This document shows positions 9,529 through 17,945 of a stretch of DNA of 37,294 nt, in pieces. The DNA is taken from NCBI GenBank assembly GCA_947505105.1, contig CANNKG010000031.1, positions 1 to 37,294 of the forward strand, given 5' to 3'. The translations under genes were made by a program, and so were the position numbers. This DNA comes from Methylococcaceae bacterium. Lineage in GTDB: Bacteria > Pseudomonadota > Gammaproteobacteria > Methylococcales > Methylomonadaceae. How positions within the stretch are numbered: position 1 is the first letter of the stretch; each line of letters starts with the position of its first letter. The notes under the pieces were generated by a model that had not been told where the DNA came from, searched no databases, and saw nothing but the letters and a program-made list of their open reading frames with translations.

Positions 9529-9909
9529 TTAGTGAGCCGCTTCGTAAATTGGTTTCATTTCTTGGAAACCCGCTAAGGCAGCTTTTAATTCAGTTAATGT
9601 AGTTGCTGAATCGCCCGCTTTGTTAGCATTAGTTGCATTTTTGATGTGTTCTGCAGCATATTGACGTTTACGTTCAGTTTGCTCATAACGGTATTCTTTC
9701 TGAATTTGTTTTGCATCAGTAAGAGCTTGTTTAATAGCTTCTGCGTCGCCTTTTGATTCAACCAAAGTAATAGCTTCTTGCAATTTAGCAATGGTATCGT
9801 TAAGCGCTTGAGCAACTTTCGCATCATCTTTACCTGCAAAAGCAGCAGAAGAAGCTAACATAGCGAATGCTACTAAAGTTGAAACTATCATTTTTTTCAT
9901 AAAATTCAT
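9529..9909 (-). CDS. Small secreted alpha-helical protein, SmbP-like
   Basis: A 126-residue protein with a clear signal peptide (MKKMIVSTLVAFAMLASSAAFA, cleaved before GKDD). The mature ~100 residues are almost all helix-forming (Ala, Lys, Glu, Gln) with no cysteine. Repeated patterns of about 25-30 residues (AIKQALTDAKQIQKEY..., AEHIKNATNANKAGD...) suggest a helical bundle. It recalls the small metal-binding protein SmbP of Nitrosomonas, but has only two histidines in the mature part, so metal binding is uncertain. AGGA lies 9 bases before the ATG at 9909; a second ATG at 9900 would still keep the signal peptide. It appears to be a single-gene unit. Confidence 0.75.
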   Translation of the reverse strand: MNFMKKMIVSTLVAFAMLASSAAFAGKDDAKVAQALNDTIAKLQEAITLVESKGDAEAIKQALTDAKQIQKEYRYEQTERKRQYAAEHIKNATNANKAGDSATTLTELKAALAGFQEMKPIYEAAH

Positions 9910-10105
9910 CTTAATTCCTATTGTTTATTATGTAAGTAATTTTGCCCTGCTAATTAAAATGAACAATAAAATAATTTTAAGTTTCACGTTAATTTCCTAG
10001 CATTATACTAGAAAATTACGTCTTTAGCTATTGAAGCTTGACTAATGCTCAAATTAGCCTACCCTCTCGACATCCAGTCATTCAGATAACCGTTTTTTGC
10101 TTAAT

Positions 10106-11239
10106 TTACGTCAATAAAGTACGTTCGATTAACCAATAACCACCAGCAAGACAAGCCATTACTGAGCATACCGGGGTCAATCTTGGCTCAATTAATGGTT
10201 TGGTATGCAGCCACCAAATCAAAGGCAAGACAATTGCAGCCACCGTAATTTGCCCCAATTCAACCCCTAGGTTAAATGAAAATAACGGCATAAAAATATC
10301 CGTACCATTCGTTGAAATACCCATTTCGCGCAGCACGCTCGCAAAACCAAAGCCATGAATCAAACCAAAGAAAAAAGTCAGCATGCCTCGCCCTTTCGGA
10401 TGCCCCTTACGCACAATATTTTCCAATCCAACATAGATAATGGTCGCAGCAATCAAAGGTTCGACAATTGAACTGGGAAGCTCAATCAGATTAAGACTCG
10501 CAAACGCGAGCGTAATCGAGTGCGCGACCGTAAAGAAGGTGATGACTTTCAAAGCGGGCCAAAAGCTATGAGTAATCACCAACAGTGAAAACAAAAACAG
10601 CAAATGGTCGTAGCCCGTCAGGATATGTTCGATGCCTAATTTTAAGAAATCAACAAAGCTTGCCGAATGCGTTGTTGCAGTGAAATTTTCAGAGCTTTCC
10701 TTGTCGGCTACCGTCACATCCTGAATAATTTGACTATCTTGCTGCGTCAGCATTTTTTCCCCAATCAAATGACCGGTCAGATCTTTAAAGGTGACAAAAT
10801 GGCGATGCCCCGTTGAAAACTTATGTAGAAATTCGGCGTTAATCACCACTGGCGCGTTGATATCAGTGAGGTATTGAAACTCGAGATGAGCATTATTTTG
10901 ATCATCGAATTCAACAGTACCGGGGTTTGCAGGGGTAATCACCACCTGATTAATACTTAACCGAAACTCATGCGCAATCAGTTCGGCGATTTTAGGTTTA
11001 GCGGTGGCCATTTCAGCGGCAGTCACTTCGGCATCCTGATCGCTATCCATTGGCACAAAGGCCTCAATATCTTGAATCGAAAAAGTCAGTTTTGCATCTA
11101 AACCCTTAGCATTCAATGCCAATTCAGCCGAACTCAATCCAGGTGGATGCGCATTAACAATACCCCAACCGAATATTAACAACAGCATTAGTAGCAACTT
11201 ATTTATCGTATTAACCTTAATTTCACGCGCGAAAAACAT
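10106..11239 (-). CDS. HupE/UreJ-family membrane protein with periplasmic N-terminal domain
   Basis: 377 residues. A signal sequence (to about residue 30, NA-HPPG) would leave a mature N-terminal histidine. A ~170-residue periplasmic domain follows, then a six-helix HupE/UreJ_2 membrane domain (about 195-375). Its signature blocks are LGIEHILTGYDHLLFLFSLL, FFTVAHSITLAFA, FFFGLIHGFGFA and FSFNLGVELGQ, with membrane-embedded His and Asp residues typical of metal permeases. Residues 65-76 (DSDQDAEVTAAE) fit an EF-hand calcium loop except Ala at position 6. The start codon lies 3 bases after the upstream stop (TAATGAATG). It is the last gene of the copper-associated cluster. The family is usually linked to nickel or other metals; the substrate here is not known. 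Confidence 0.85.
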   Translation of the reverse strand: MFFAREIKVNTINKLLLMLLLIFGWGIVNAHPPGLSSAELALNAKGLDAKLTFSIQDIEAFVPMDSDQDAEVTAAEMATAKPKIAELIAHEFRLSINQVVITPANPGTVEFDDQNNAHLEFQYLTDINAPVVINAEFLHKFSTGHRHFVTFKDLTGHLIGEKMLTQQDSQIIQDVTVADKESSENFTATTHSASFVDFLKLGIEHILTGYDHLLFLFSLLVITHSFWPALKVITFFTVAHSITLAFASLNLIELPSSIVEPLIAATIIYVGLENIVRKGHPKGRGMLTFFFGLIHGFGFASVLREMGISTNGTDIFMPLFSFNLGVELGQITVAAIVLPLIWWLHTKPLIEPRLTPVCSVMACLAGGYWLIERTLLT

Positions 11240-11242
11240 TCA

Positions 11243-11929
11243 TTATGCTCCCGCATCGTTCATTAATTGTTTAGCTTTGCGCTTTTTCACCATCACATAG
11301 CCAATGCCACCCACAACCAGCAATATAATCAAACCTGCGCCGAGATAGATCAACATTTGGGGCGACAAGGCCAATGGGTTACTACCCACATGAAACAGTA
11401 CTTTCAGCTTGTCATCTTCAGCCAGCGCCTCTTCACCGCCAATGATCAGAATCATCGCATAATCGCCATTTTTGGTTAGATCTGCCTGCGCTTCGACTAC
11501 GCCACGCGGATAAGCCTGAGCTGCGACTTCGGCAATCGTTTTAACTTCTTTATAACTCTCAATTTTCGTCGGATCGCTGCCGGTTTTTTCAAGCTCGACG
11601 ATTTTGACCCCCACCGGCGTTTGTCTGACATCGCGATCAATCAAATCGGCACTGAAAAACAATTTGCCGGGTTTTGGAATTTCCTGGCAATACGGCTGCA
11701 ACAGCGCCTCTCGTTCGCTTTCTTTCATCTCCTGGATATTTTGGGTCGGTTTTAAATAGGCGCTGAAATGCACCGCATAAAAATCATTGGCGATTAGACA
11801 GCCGACGCTATTGAGATCTTGAATTTGGGGCGGTTTGCTCCGGTCTGGTAATTTGTCACATGCCGTTAAAGCAAGGCATAAAGTTAAAACCGACCAGAGG
11901 CTATTAATAGAAAAATACTTGCTAGACAT
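11243..11929 (-). CDS. Lipoprotein with C-terminal membrane anchor, function unknown
   Basis: 228 residues. The N-terminal signal ends in a lipobox (LTAC, C24). A ~165-residue extracytoplasmic domain with three further cysteines (C44, C81 area) follows. A C-terminal transmembrane helix (about 194-212) ends with a positively charged tail, VKKRKAKQ. A lipid anchor plus a C-terminal helix is unusual. I do not recognise the domain. It lies between copC and the hupE-like gene, with the latter starting 3 bases after its stop, so the two are surely co-translated. No good ribosome site precedes the ATG. Confidence 0.75.
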   Translation of the reverse strand: MSSKYFSINSLWSVLTLCLALTACDKLPDRSKPPQIQDLNSVGCLIANDFYAVHFSAYLKPTQNIQEMKESEREALLQPYCQEIPKPGKLFFSADLIDRDVRQTPVGVKIVELEKTGSDPTKIESYKEVKTIAEVAAQAYPRGVVEAQADLTKNGDYAMILIIGGEEALAEDDKLKVLFHVGSNPLALSPQMLIYLGAGLIILLVVGGIGYVMVKKRKAKQLMNDAGA

Positions 11930-11982
11930 GAGGATATCTTGGTGAGTAGTGGAAATTAGACCGGAGAGAAAAACTTCAAACC

Positions 11983-12375
11983 TTAAGGCGCTTTAACGGT
12001 AAATTGAAATTTACCGGTGACGATGTGAGTATCAATCGACACCACCCGATAACGAACCGTGTACGTTCCGGGTGACAAAGGCTGAACTGTCGCAAATAAA
12101 TGCGATTCGTCAAACGTTTCTTGTTGGGCATCTTTGTTATCCACCCGTTGTCCTTTGCTGTCAACAACCGCTAACGCTTTATATTCGCTACCGACTTTGT
12201 CGTTAAACCAAACGTCAACTTGTTTGGGCGATTCGGTTAAGACCGCATCTTTTTCCGGCGCCGATCTGACCATAATCGCATGCGCCATAACGGGTAATGG
12301 CGTTAAAGCAGTCAATAAAAGCACAATACCGGCACCGAAAAATTGAGAACGAAAGAAATTAATATTGTGAGTCAT
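11983..12375 (-). CDS. copC: CopC-domain periplasmic copper-binding protein
   Basis: 130 residues: a signal peptide to residue 31 (LPVMA) and a mature CopC/YobA beta-barrel domain of 99 residues. Cleavage gives an N-terminal histidine (H32), and the later VVSIDTHIV segment supplies D115 and H117. In mature numbering these are H1, D84 and H86, matching the Cu(II)-binding brace of CopC proteins. The Met-rich Cu(I) site of Pseudomonas CopC is absent, so this is probably a Cu(II)-only form. No copD follows; instead the lipoprotein and HupE-like genes do. It probably has a role in periplasmic copper handling. Confidence 0.88.
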   Translation of the reverse strand: MTHNINFFRSQFFGAGIVLLLTALTPLPVMAHAIMVRSAPEKDAVLTESPKQVDVWFNDKVGSEYKALAVVDSKGQRVDNKDAQQETFDESHLFATVQPLSPGTYTVRYRVVSIDTHIVTGKFQFTVKAP

Positions 12376-12468
12376 AGTCTTTGAGTTGAATATCCATTAA
12401 CGAGGGTCGCATTATATTACTGAATCAATCGCAAAGTGCGCAAATCTTGCGCAATCTCACCAAAAGCG

Positions 12469-13713
12469 TCATCTTGATTCAAGCAGCAGCATTGACCATT
12501 GAAGGGGCTGTTTAAAAGGCTGCTCGGTCCACAACAGTAATAGACCTTCTGACGTTTTAATGGCTCGTGGATGACTAGCCACTTCATCGGTCTTGGATAG
12601 CGAAATCGGTGCTGTCCAGGTTGTCCCGGCATTATCGGAGCGCGCATAAACAATATAAGATCCATCAGAGCCCATTTCGTCCCAAATCGCGACTAAATGC
12701 TGAGCATCAATTGCTGCAATGTCACCATGCTGTGCATTATTGCCGAATTTTTTCGGTACGCTCCAGCTAACGCCGTTATTTTTCGAACCTAGGTAATAAA
12801 GACCCTGTTGTTTTTCAAGACCGGTCCAAACCACACTGTGTAAAACATTTGTCTGACTTTCTGCAAGGCCGCCACCAATATGCGGACACCCTTCGAAACG
12901 CCAATTAAACGCGCCAACCGTGCTAACACGATGCCAGTTCGCCCCTTGATCCTTAGATTGAATCAAACCCATATCACGCGGCTCCATATCTCGATACAAG
13001 AGATTAAGTTCCCCTGAATCCAAGGAGATCAAACGATTCCAACAGCAAGAACAGGTTGAGTCATCGAGAGTACTAGCCTTTTCCCAATGCGCCCCACCGT
13101 CCAGTGATCTGGCGTAACGGACACTCTGAAAGCCATGCTCTTCCGGATCCTCCAACCACACCACATGAAAATTGCCCTGTTGATCGGCGACAAGATCCAG
13201 ATGCGCTTGATCGCCGGCATTGTTAGCAGCAGGATTCTGACTGATCAACCAGGTTTTACCCGCATCGCTGGAATAAACACCGGTCAAAGGTCCTTGATGC
13301 GGAAATTCACCGCTGGTTTGCCACAGAATGACCAGATGCTCACCCGAAGCGGCAATTTGAATATCGTTACCTCTTGAGGCAATCGGTGCCAGCGCGCCAT
13401 GACCAATCGGGACGGGCTTCAACCAATGCCGCCCTCCGTCTTCAGAACGAAGATAATAGACCGAAAGCGCGCCGCCTTTTTTCACATTACCCGCAATCAC
13501 GGCATGGACGAATTGCTTATCCACAGCAATATCAAACGATTTAATATCCGCCAGACCGAGCGCCGCTTTTGGATAAAATCGGTTTTTAGGCATCGTCTCA
13601 TCAAGGACCGTTGTTTGATATAAAGCCGGATCATGCGCGCATCCTGTCAATACCAATAACGCAAGTATCAACGCGCCACCGAAACCTGTAGTCGAAATTC
13701 TAAATTGAGACAT
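12469..13713 (-). CDS. Sialidase-fold (BNR/Asp-box) lipoprotein
   Basis: 414 residues with a lipoprotein signal (LTGC, C25). Six Asp boxes are visible: SEDGGRHW (90-97), SSDAGKTW (148-155), SLDGGAHW (203-210), SKDQGANW (253-260), SKNNGVSW (310-317, Asp replaced by Asn) and SDNAGTTW (359-366), giving a six-bladed propeller. A cysteine cluster CSCC at 221-224 and a CPH at 276-278 sit between blades. The catalytic Arg triad of true sialidases is not evident, so enzymatic sialidase activity is doubtful. Placement directly upstream of copC suggests a surface protein involved in metal handling; this is inference. Confidence 0.8.
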   Translation of the reverse strand: MSQFRISTTGFGGALILALLVLTGCAHDPALYQTTVLDETMPKNRFYPKAALGLADIKSFDIAVDKQFVHAVIAGNVKKGGALSVYYLRSEDGGRHWLKPVPIGHGALAPIASRGNDIQIAASGEHLVILWQTSGEFPHQGPLTGVYSSDAGKTWLISQNPAANNAGDQAHLDLVADQQGNFHVVWLEDPEEHGFQSVRYARSLDGGAHWEKASTLDDSTCSCCWNRLISLDSGELNLLYRDMEPRDMGLIQSKDQGANWHRVSTVGAFNWRFEGCPHIGGGLAESQTNVLHSVVWTGLEKQQGLYYLGSKNNGVSWSVPKKFGNNAQHGDIAAIDAQHLVAIWDEMGSDGSYIVYARSDNAGTTWTAPISLSKTDEVASHPRAIKTSEGLLLLWTEQPFKQPLQWSMLLLESR

Positions 13714-13907
13714 AACAGCTCTTAAGTCAAAGTTAAGTTACCAAACATGAGCACTTCGTTGGGCTCATAAGCGATCCTGAAGCGGCATTTTAGCCTAAAT
13801 ATCACTGATTTTTAATTGTGTTATTGGCGTAGCCATTCTTTGGGGTTATGCTTTTACGTGGCCTTTGCCATTGATTTTCCATCCGCACATCTTCCAAGGA
13901 GCAAGTT

Positions 13908-14699
13908 ATGGAAATAAAAATAATAAAGACAATCTCTCTAAGCGCCTCAGCGGTGACTTTTTTTGTGACGCTATTGAGCGCCCCATTAATTAATGCTGCT
14001 GATTACAAAATATTTCATGGTGCCCGCTTTGTCAAAATTGCGCCCGGTTGCTTCCAAATGGGACGCGATAAAACTTTTAAAGATAGTCTGCAAGCCGAAT
14101 TACCGACTCACAAAGTCTGTATCGAAAAAGGCTTTTGGCTCGGTGAAACCGAAGTCACTCAGGACCTTTGGGAAGACGTGATGGGCAACAACCCAAGCAA
14201 ATTCAAATTACATAACAATCCGGTCGAACGAGTCAGCTGGAATGAAGTTCAGGAATTTATCCAGCGTTTAAATAAGCTCGATAGCGACAATAACTATCGC
14301 CTACCCACCGAAGCTGAATGGGAATATGCAGCCCGCGCCGGCACCCATTCGGTGTATTCATTCGGTGATGACGCTGAAGAATTACCCAAATACGCCTGGT
14401 TCGGCAATGAAGGTTATCGTGGTAGTAGTAAAGAAGTTGCCAAGAAAAAGCCCAATCCGTGGGGTCTCTACGACATGCATGGTAATGTCTGGGAATGGGT
14501 TCAGGATTTTTATAATGAGGGCTATTATGCCCACAGCCCTAGCAATGACCCCAAAGGCCCTGACGCTGGACAATATCGCGTTTATCGAGGCGGCAGTTGG
14601 GTATCGAAGGCGTTTAATCTGCGCTCAGCATTACGCTATAGCGGTTTACCGGTTACCCGCAGCAGTGACATCGGTTTCCGGCTAGTTAAAGAAGAATAA
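13908..14699 (+). CDS. Secreted SUMF1/FGE-fold protein lacking the catalytic cysteines
   Basis: 263 residues: a signal peptide (about 1-30, LINA-AD) and one formylglycine-generating-enzyme-like sulfatase-modifying domain. Family blocks are GCFQMGR, TEVTQDLWEDVMGNNPS, PVERVSWNEVQEFIQRLN, RLPTEAEWEYAARAG, NPWGLYDMHGNVWEWVQDFY and YRVYRGGSWVSKAFNLRSALR. In true FGE the segment after GGSW carries two active-site cysteines; here it is AFNLRSALR with none, so it cannot make formylglycine by the known mechanism. A GGAG ribosome site lies 6 bases before the ATG. No sulfatase gene is nearby. A binding or structural role in the periplasm is the likely alternative. Confidence 0.85.
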   Translation: MEIKIIKTISLSASAVTFFVTLLSAPLINAADYKIFHGARFVKIAPGCFQMGRDKTFKDSLQAELPTHKVCIEKGFWLGETEVTQDLWEDVMGNNPSKFKLHNNPVERVSWNEVQEFIQRLNKLDSDNNYRLPTEAEWEYAARAGTHSVYSFGDDAEELPKYAWFGNEGYRGSSKEVAKKKPNPWGLYDMHGNVWEWVQDFYNEGYYAHSPSNDPKGPDAGQYRVYRGGSWVSKAFNLRSALRYSGLPVTRSSDIGFRLVKEE

Positions 14700-14864
14700 T
14701 TATAAATTTAAACACTTAGCCATGAAAGCATCGCTAAGGTGAAAAAAATTATCCCTAAATATTACCAAGTATTTTGATTAACTATTGCACCCGTATTTTA
14801 GTTGTGATATTAATATTGCGCTTTAACAATAAAACTAAAATTAACATTTATTTAGGAGAATCAA

Positions 14865-14987
14865 ATGAAAAAAGTAATCGCATTAGCTGCTCTGACTCTT
14901 ATGATTGTTGGTTTAACTGGCTGTTTAGATCCACAAGATGGTGAAAAACAAAAAGTTTCTAGCTCAACTTCAAGCATTCAACTGTAA
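14865..14987 (+). CDS. 40-residue small lipoprotein
   Basis: A short gene with AGGAG seven bases before the ATG. The product begins MKKVIALAALTLMIVGLTGC, a textbook lipoprotein signal with the lipobox cysteine at residue 20. Only 20 residues follow (LDPQDGEKQKVSSSTSSIQL), polar and probably disordered. A strong terminator follows 13 bases after the stop. The function is unknown; the size and shape recall entericidin-like or other small envelope lipoproteins, but the sequence does not identify one. Confidence 0.75.
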   Translation: MKKVIALAALTLMIVGLTGCLDPQDGEKQKVSSSTSSIQL

Positions 14988-15000
14988 GAAGTTGTTGTTA

Positions 15001-15036
15001 AAAAGCCCAGCATGATTATTCATGCTGGGCTTTTTT
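15001..15036. terminator. Strong bidirectional intrinsic terminator
   Basis: AAAAGCCCAGCATG (15001-15014) and CATGCTGGGCTTTT (15021-15034) form a perfect 14-base stem with a 6-base loop and T-tracts on both strands. It ends the small lipoprotein gene and, on the other strand, rlmG. Confidence 0.9.
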
Positions 15037-15044
15037 ATGTACGG

Positions 15045-16181
15045 CTATTTTTTGGCTTGAAGAATAACGAATTTGGCATTTTGGGCAATCAAGCGACTAT
15101 TACCAAAAATTTTCTTTAAGCTCACCGAATACCCCAAATGGCGATTGCCGATAATCCAGAGTTCTCCGTCAGTCTCTAGCGTTTTATAAGCATGTTTAAA
15201 CATTCTTAACGCCAAGTGGTCACCGATAGCCTGCTGTTGATGAAACGGCGGATTGCATAAAATGAGCTCCACCGAAGCCTCCTCAAACTCCGCCAAACCA
15301 TCACCAATTCGAAACTCCGCGTGGCGCTGCCCCCTAAAGACCGTATTAAAATTCTGCCGCGCCGAGGCGAGCGCCATGAATGATTCATCCACAAAAGTAA
15401 CCGTCGCCTCGGGATGCTTGAGAGCCGCCATAATCCCCAATATTCCATTGCCACATCCTAGATCAACAATCGTCTTAGCTGGAGCCGATTCCGGCAAATG
15501 TGCCAGAAAAAACCGTGTCCCGATATCGAGCTGCTCGCGTGAAAAAACATTGGAATGATTACAGATAACCCACTCAGTATGCTCCAACTTATAGCTGGTC
15601 GGATACGGATTGACAGAGACTTGCAGATTCGGATCAAAATCACAAAAAACCAGCCGAGCTTTTTTCTTCGCCAATGAACTACGAGTCAATCCGACAATTC
15701 GCTCTAACAGGGTCCACACCGACGGTGGCAAATTTTTCAGCATGCCTGCCAAAATAATCGTGGTTTGGGTCGTCAATGACGGTCGGAGGCGCAATAAGAA
15801 ATCTTCGAGCAAGGCTAAAGTCTTGGGCACTTTAATTAAAATTAGATCAAACGAAGAATCAGGCGTGTGCACACTATCCAACCACTCGACAGCATCGACA
15901 GCAAAACCGTTGGCCGTCAAATTCATAGACATCGATTGCTGGGCAAGATAGGAATCCGACCAGGACACGGGCTTAAAATCTGCCAGAGCCACTGCCAGCG
16001 CGCCAAAACTATCGTTAATCAGTAGCACTCGACTACCATGCAACGGCAAGGTCATCTCAGCCAGGGTATTGAGCAAATACTCATCGGCAGCATCCCAAGC
16101 CTGAAGCACATCGTTTGATCGCAGCGGTAGACGCCGAAGCGTAAATTCGCCCTGCGCCACCGACATCTGAGTCGTCATCAT
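15045..16181 (-). CDS. rlmG: 23S rRNA (guanine-N2) methyltransferase RlmG
   Basis: 378 residues of the RlmG/RsmC type. A degenerate N-terminal methyltransferase-like half (FTLRRLPLRSNDVLQAWDAADEYLL) is followed by a catalytic half with the SAM motif DLGCGNGILG (about 240-249) and the target-base motif NPPF (about 310-313). RlmG methylates G1835 of 23S rRNA in E. coli. A TTG one codon upstream is possible, but the ATG at 16181 shares one base with the stop of the flavoprotein gene (TGATG) and has GGGAG in front, so it is preferred. Translationally coupled to the gene upstream. Confidence 0.92.
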   Translation of the reverse strand: MMTTQMSVAQGEFTLRRLPLRSNDVLQAWDAADEYLLNTLAEMTLPLHGSRVLLINDSFGALAVALADFKPVSWSDSYLAQQSMSMNLTANGFAVDAVEWLDSVHTPDSSFDLILIKVPKTLALLEDFLLRLRPSLTTQTTIILAGMLKNLPPSVWTLLERIVGLTRSSLAKKKARLVFCDFDPNLQVSVNPYPTSYKLEHTEWVICNHSNVFSREQLDIGTRFFLAHLPESAPAKTIVDLGCGNGILGIMAALKHPEATVTFVDESFMALASARQNFNTVFRGQRHAEFRIGDGLAEFEEASVELILCNPPFHQQQAIGDHLALRMFKHAYKTLETDGELWIIGNRHLGYSVSLKKIFGNSRLIAQNAKFVILQAKK

Positions 16182-17797
16182 CAAACTCCCGCGTTTCCAG
16201 CCAGATCCCGCGCGACCGCCTCGGCTACCCGCATGCCATCGACCGCCGCCGAAATAATACCCCCGGCATAACCTGCCCCCTCGCCCGCCGGAAACAAGCC
16301 GCGAGTGTTTAGACTCTGTAGCGTATCATCACTGCGCGTAATGCGAATCGGCGAGGAAGTGCGTGTTTCAACGCCGGTCAATAAAGCATCTGGGCGAGCA
16401 AAGCCCTTGATGGTCCGATCGAAAACCGGCAATGCTTCACGAATCGCACTGATGGCATACTCCGGCAACACCTGATCCAAATTAGTCAAAGTCACGCCCG
16501 GCGTATAGGAAGGTAGCACCTCACCAAATTGCGTAGAAGCGCGATTCTGCAAAAAATCACCGACAAGTTGCGCCGGCGCAAAATAATTACTTCCCCCCAA
16601 CACAAATGCATCAGATTCCAAGCGGCGTTGCAATTCGATACCCGCAAGTGGATGATCACTTCCAAAATCAGCGGGCGTAATATCGACCACAATCCCGGCA
16701 TTAGCGTTGTGCTCGTTGCGGGAATAGTGGCTCATTCCATTAGTCACGACGCGTCCAGTTTCCGAAGTTGCCGCAACCACTTGCCCCCCTGGACACATAC
16801 AAAAACTGTAAACGGTTCGACCATTGCTGCAATGATGCACCAGCTTATAATCAGCTGCACCCAGCAAGGGATCGCCCGCATAAGTTCCCAAGCGGCAGAC
16901 ATCGATCATCTGTTGCGGATGCTCAATCCTGAAACCAATTGAAAACGGCTTCGGTTCGATATAGACGCCGCGCGCATAGAGCGCAGCAAAAGTATCCCGC
17001 GCACTATGCCCCACCGCCAAGACCACATGCCGAGTATCAATCCGGGTGTTATCCGCACAAATCAGCCCGGTAATCGCACCGTCTTCGATCACAAAATCCT
17101 GAATATGGGTCTCAAATCGAAATTCCCCGCCCGCCGCGATGATCTGACGACGCAAATTTTCGACCACCTTGACCAGACGTAAGGTCCCGATATGTGGCTT
17201 GCTGATGTACAAAATTTCCTCCGGTGCACCACAATTCACCAATTCCTGCAAGATATAGCGCATCCGATGACCTTTGTCTTTAATGCCGGTATATAGCTTG
17301 CCATCCGAAAAAGTCCCCGCCCCGCCTTCGCCAAATTGCACGTTTGACGCTGGATCGAATTGTTGCTTACGCCAAAAATTCCAGACATCTTTGGTGCGTT
17401 TTCGCACTATTTTGCCACGTTCAACAATCAAGGGCTTCAATCCCATTCGCGCTAACGCCAAAGCCGCAAGCAAACCGCACGGCCCCGAACCGATCACCAC
17501 CGGCCGACTCTTGGCTGGCTTCGCGAAATACTCGGGAAAATGATAATTCTCGTCCGGACTGAGTTGAATATGAGGATTTGTACTGAACTTCGATAACAAT
17601 GTAGCCTCATCCTTCACCTCGATATCCAAGGTATACACAAAATTGATCACCCCGCGTTTACGCGCATCATTACCGCGACGCCGAATGCGCAAGGCAAGCA
17701 ATTGGTGTTCTTTAATCGCCAGTGTCTCCAAAACCCTGGCGCGTAATTGCTCTGGCGTATGGTGTAAATCGAGCTTAATTTCGGAAAGACGTATCAT
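16181..17797 (-). CDS. FAD-dependent oxidoreductase, COG2509 family
   Basis: 538 residues. A small N-terminal domain (about 1-95) precedes a FAD-binding fold with GSGPCG at 103-108, the conserved NVQFGEGGAGTFSDGKLYT block at about 150-168, and a C-terminal FAD site (RGLFPAGEGAGYAGGIISAAVDG). This is the uncharacterised NAD(P)/FAD-dependent dehydrogenase family COG2509; its substrate is unknown. A GTG two codons upstream is an alternative start; the ATG is chosen. The stop overlaps the rlmG start by one base. The upstream region (17798-17945) is divergent with a lipoprotein gene. Confidence 0.85.
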   Translation of the reverse strand: MIRLSEIKLDLHHTPEQLRARVLETLAIKEHQLLALRIRRRGNDARKRGVINFVYTLDIEVKDEATLLSKFSTNPHIQLSPDENYHFPEYFAKPAKSRPVVIGSGPCGLLAALALARMGLKPLIVERGKIVRKRTKDVWNFWRKQQFDPASNVQFGEGGAGTFSDGKLYTGIKDKGHRMRYILQELVNCGAPEEILYISKPHIGTLRLVKVVENLRRQIIAAGGEFRFETHIQDFVIEDGAITGLICADNTRIDTRHVVLAVGHSARDTFAALYARGVYIEPKPFSIGFRIEHPQQMIDVCRLGTYAGDPLLGAADYKLVHHCSNGRTVYSFCMCPGGQVVAATSETGRVVTNGMSHYSRNEHNANAGIVVDITPADFGSDHPLAGIELQRRLESDAFVLGGSNYFAPAQLVGDFLQNRASTQFGEVLPSYTPGVTLTNLDQVLPEYAISAIREALPVFDRTIKGFARPDALLTGVETRTSSPIRITRSDDTLQSLNTRGLFPAGEGAGYAGGIISAAVDGMRVAEAVARDLAGNAGV

Positions 17798-17945
17798 GGT
17801 CACAATCAGCTAAAGATGAAGAATGTCGATATTATCGGGTAAATTTCACCCATTTGAAAACAAAGTCCGAATAACCTCGAACAATGACACTAAGAGTCGA
17901 TTATAATCTTCAGCAATTATTCACTTTCCGTAATTCCACAAATCC

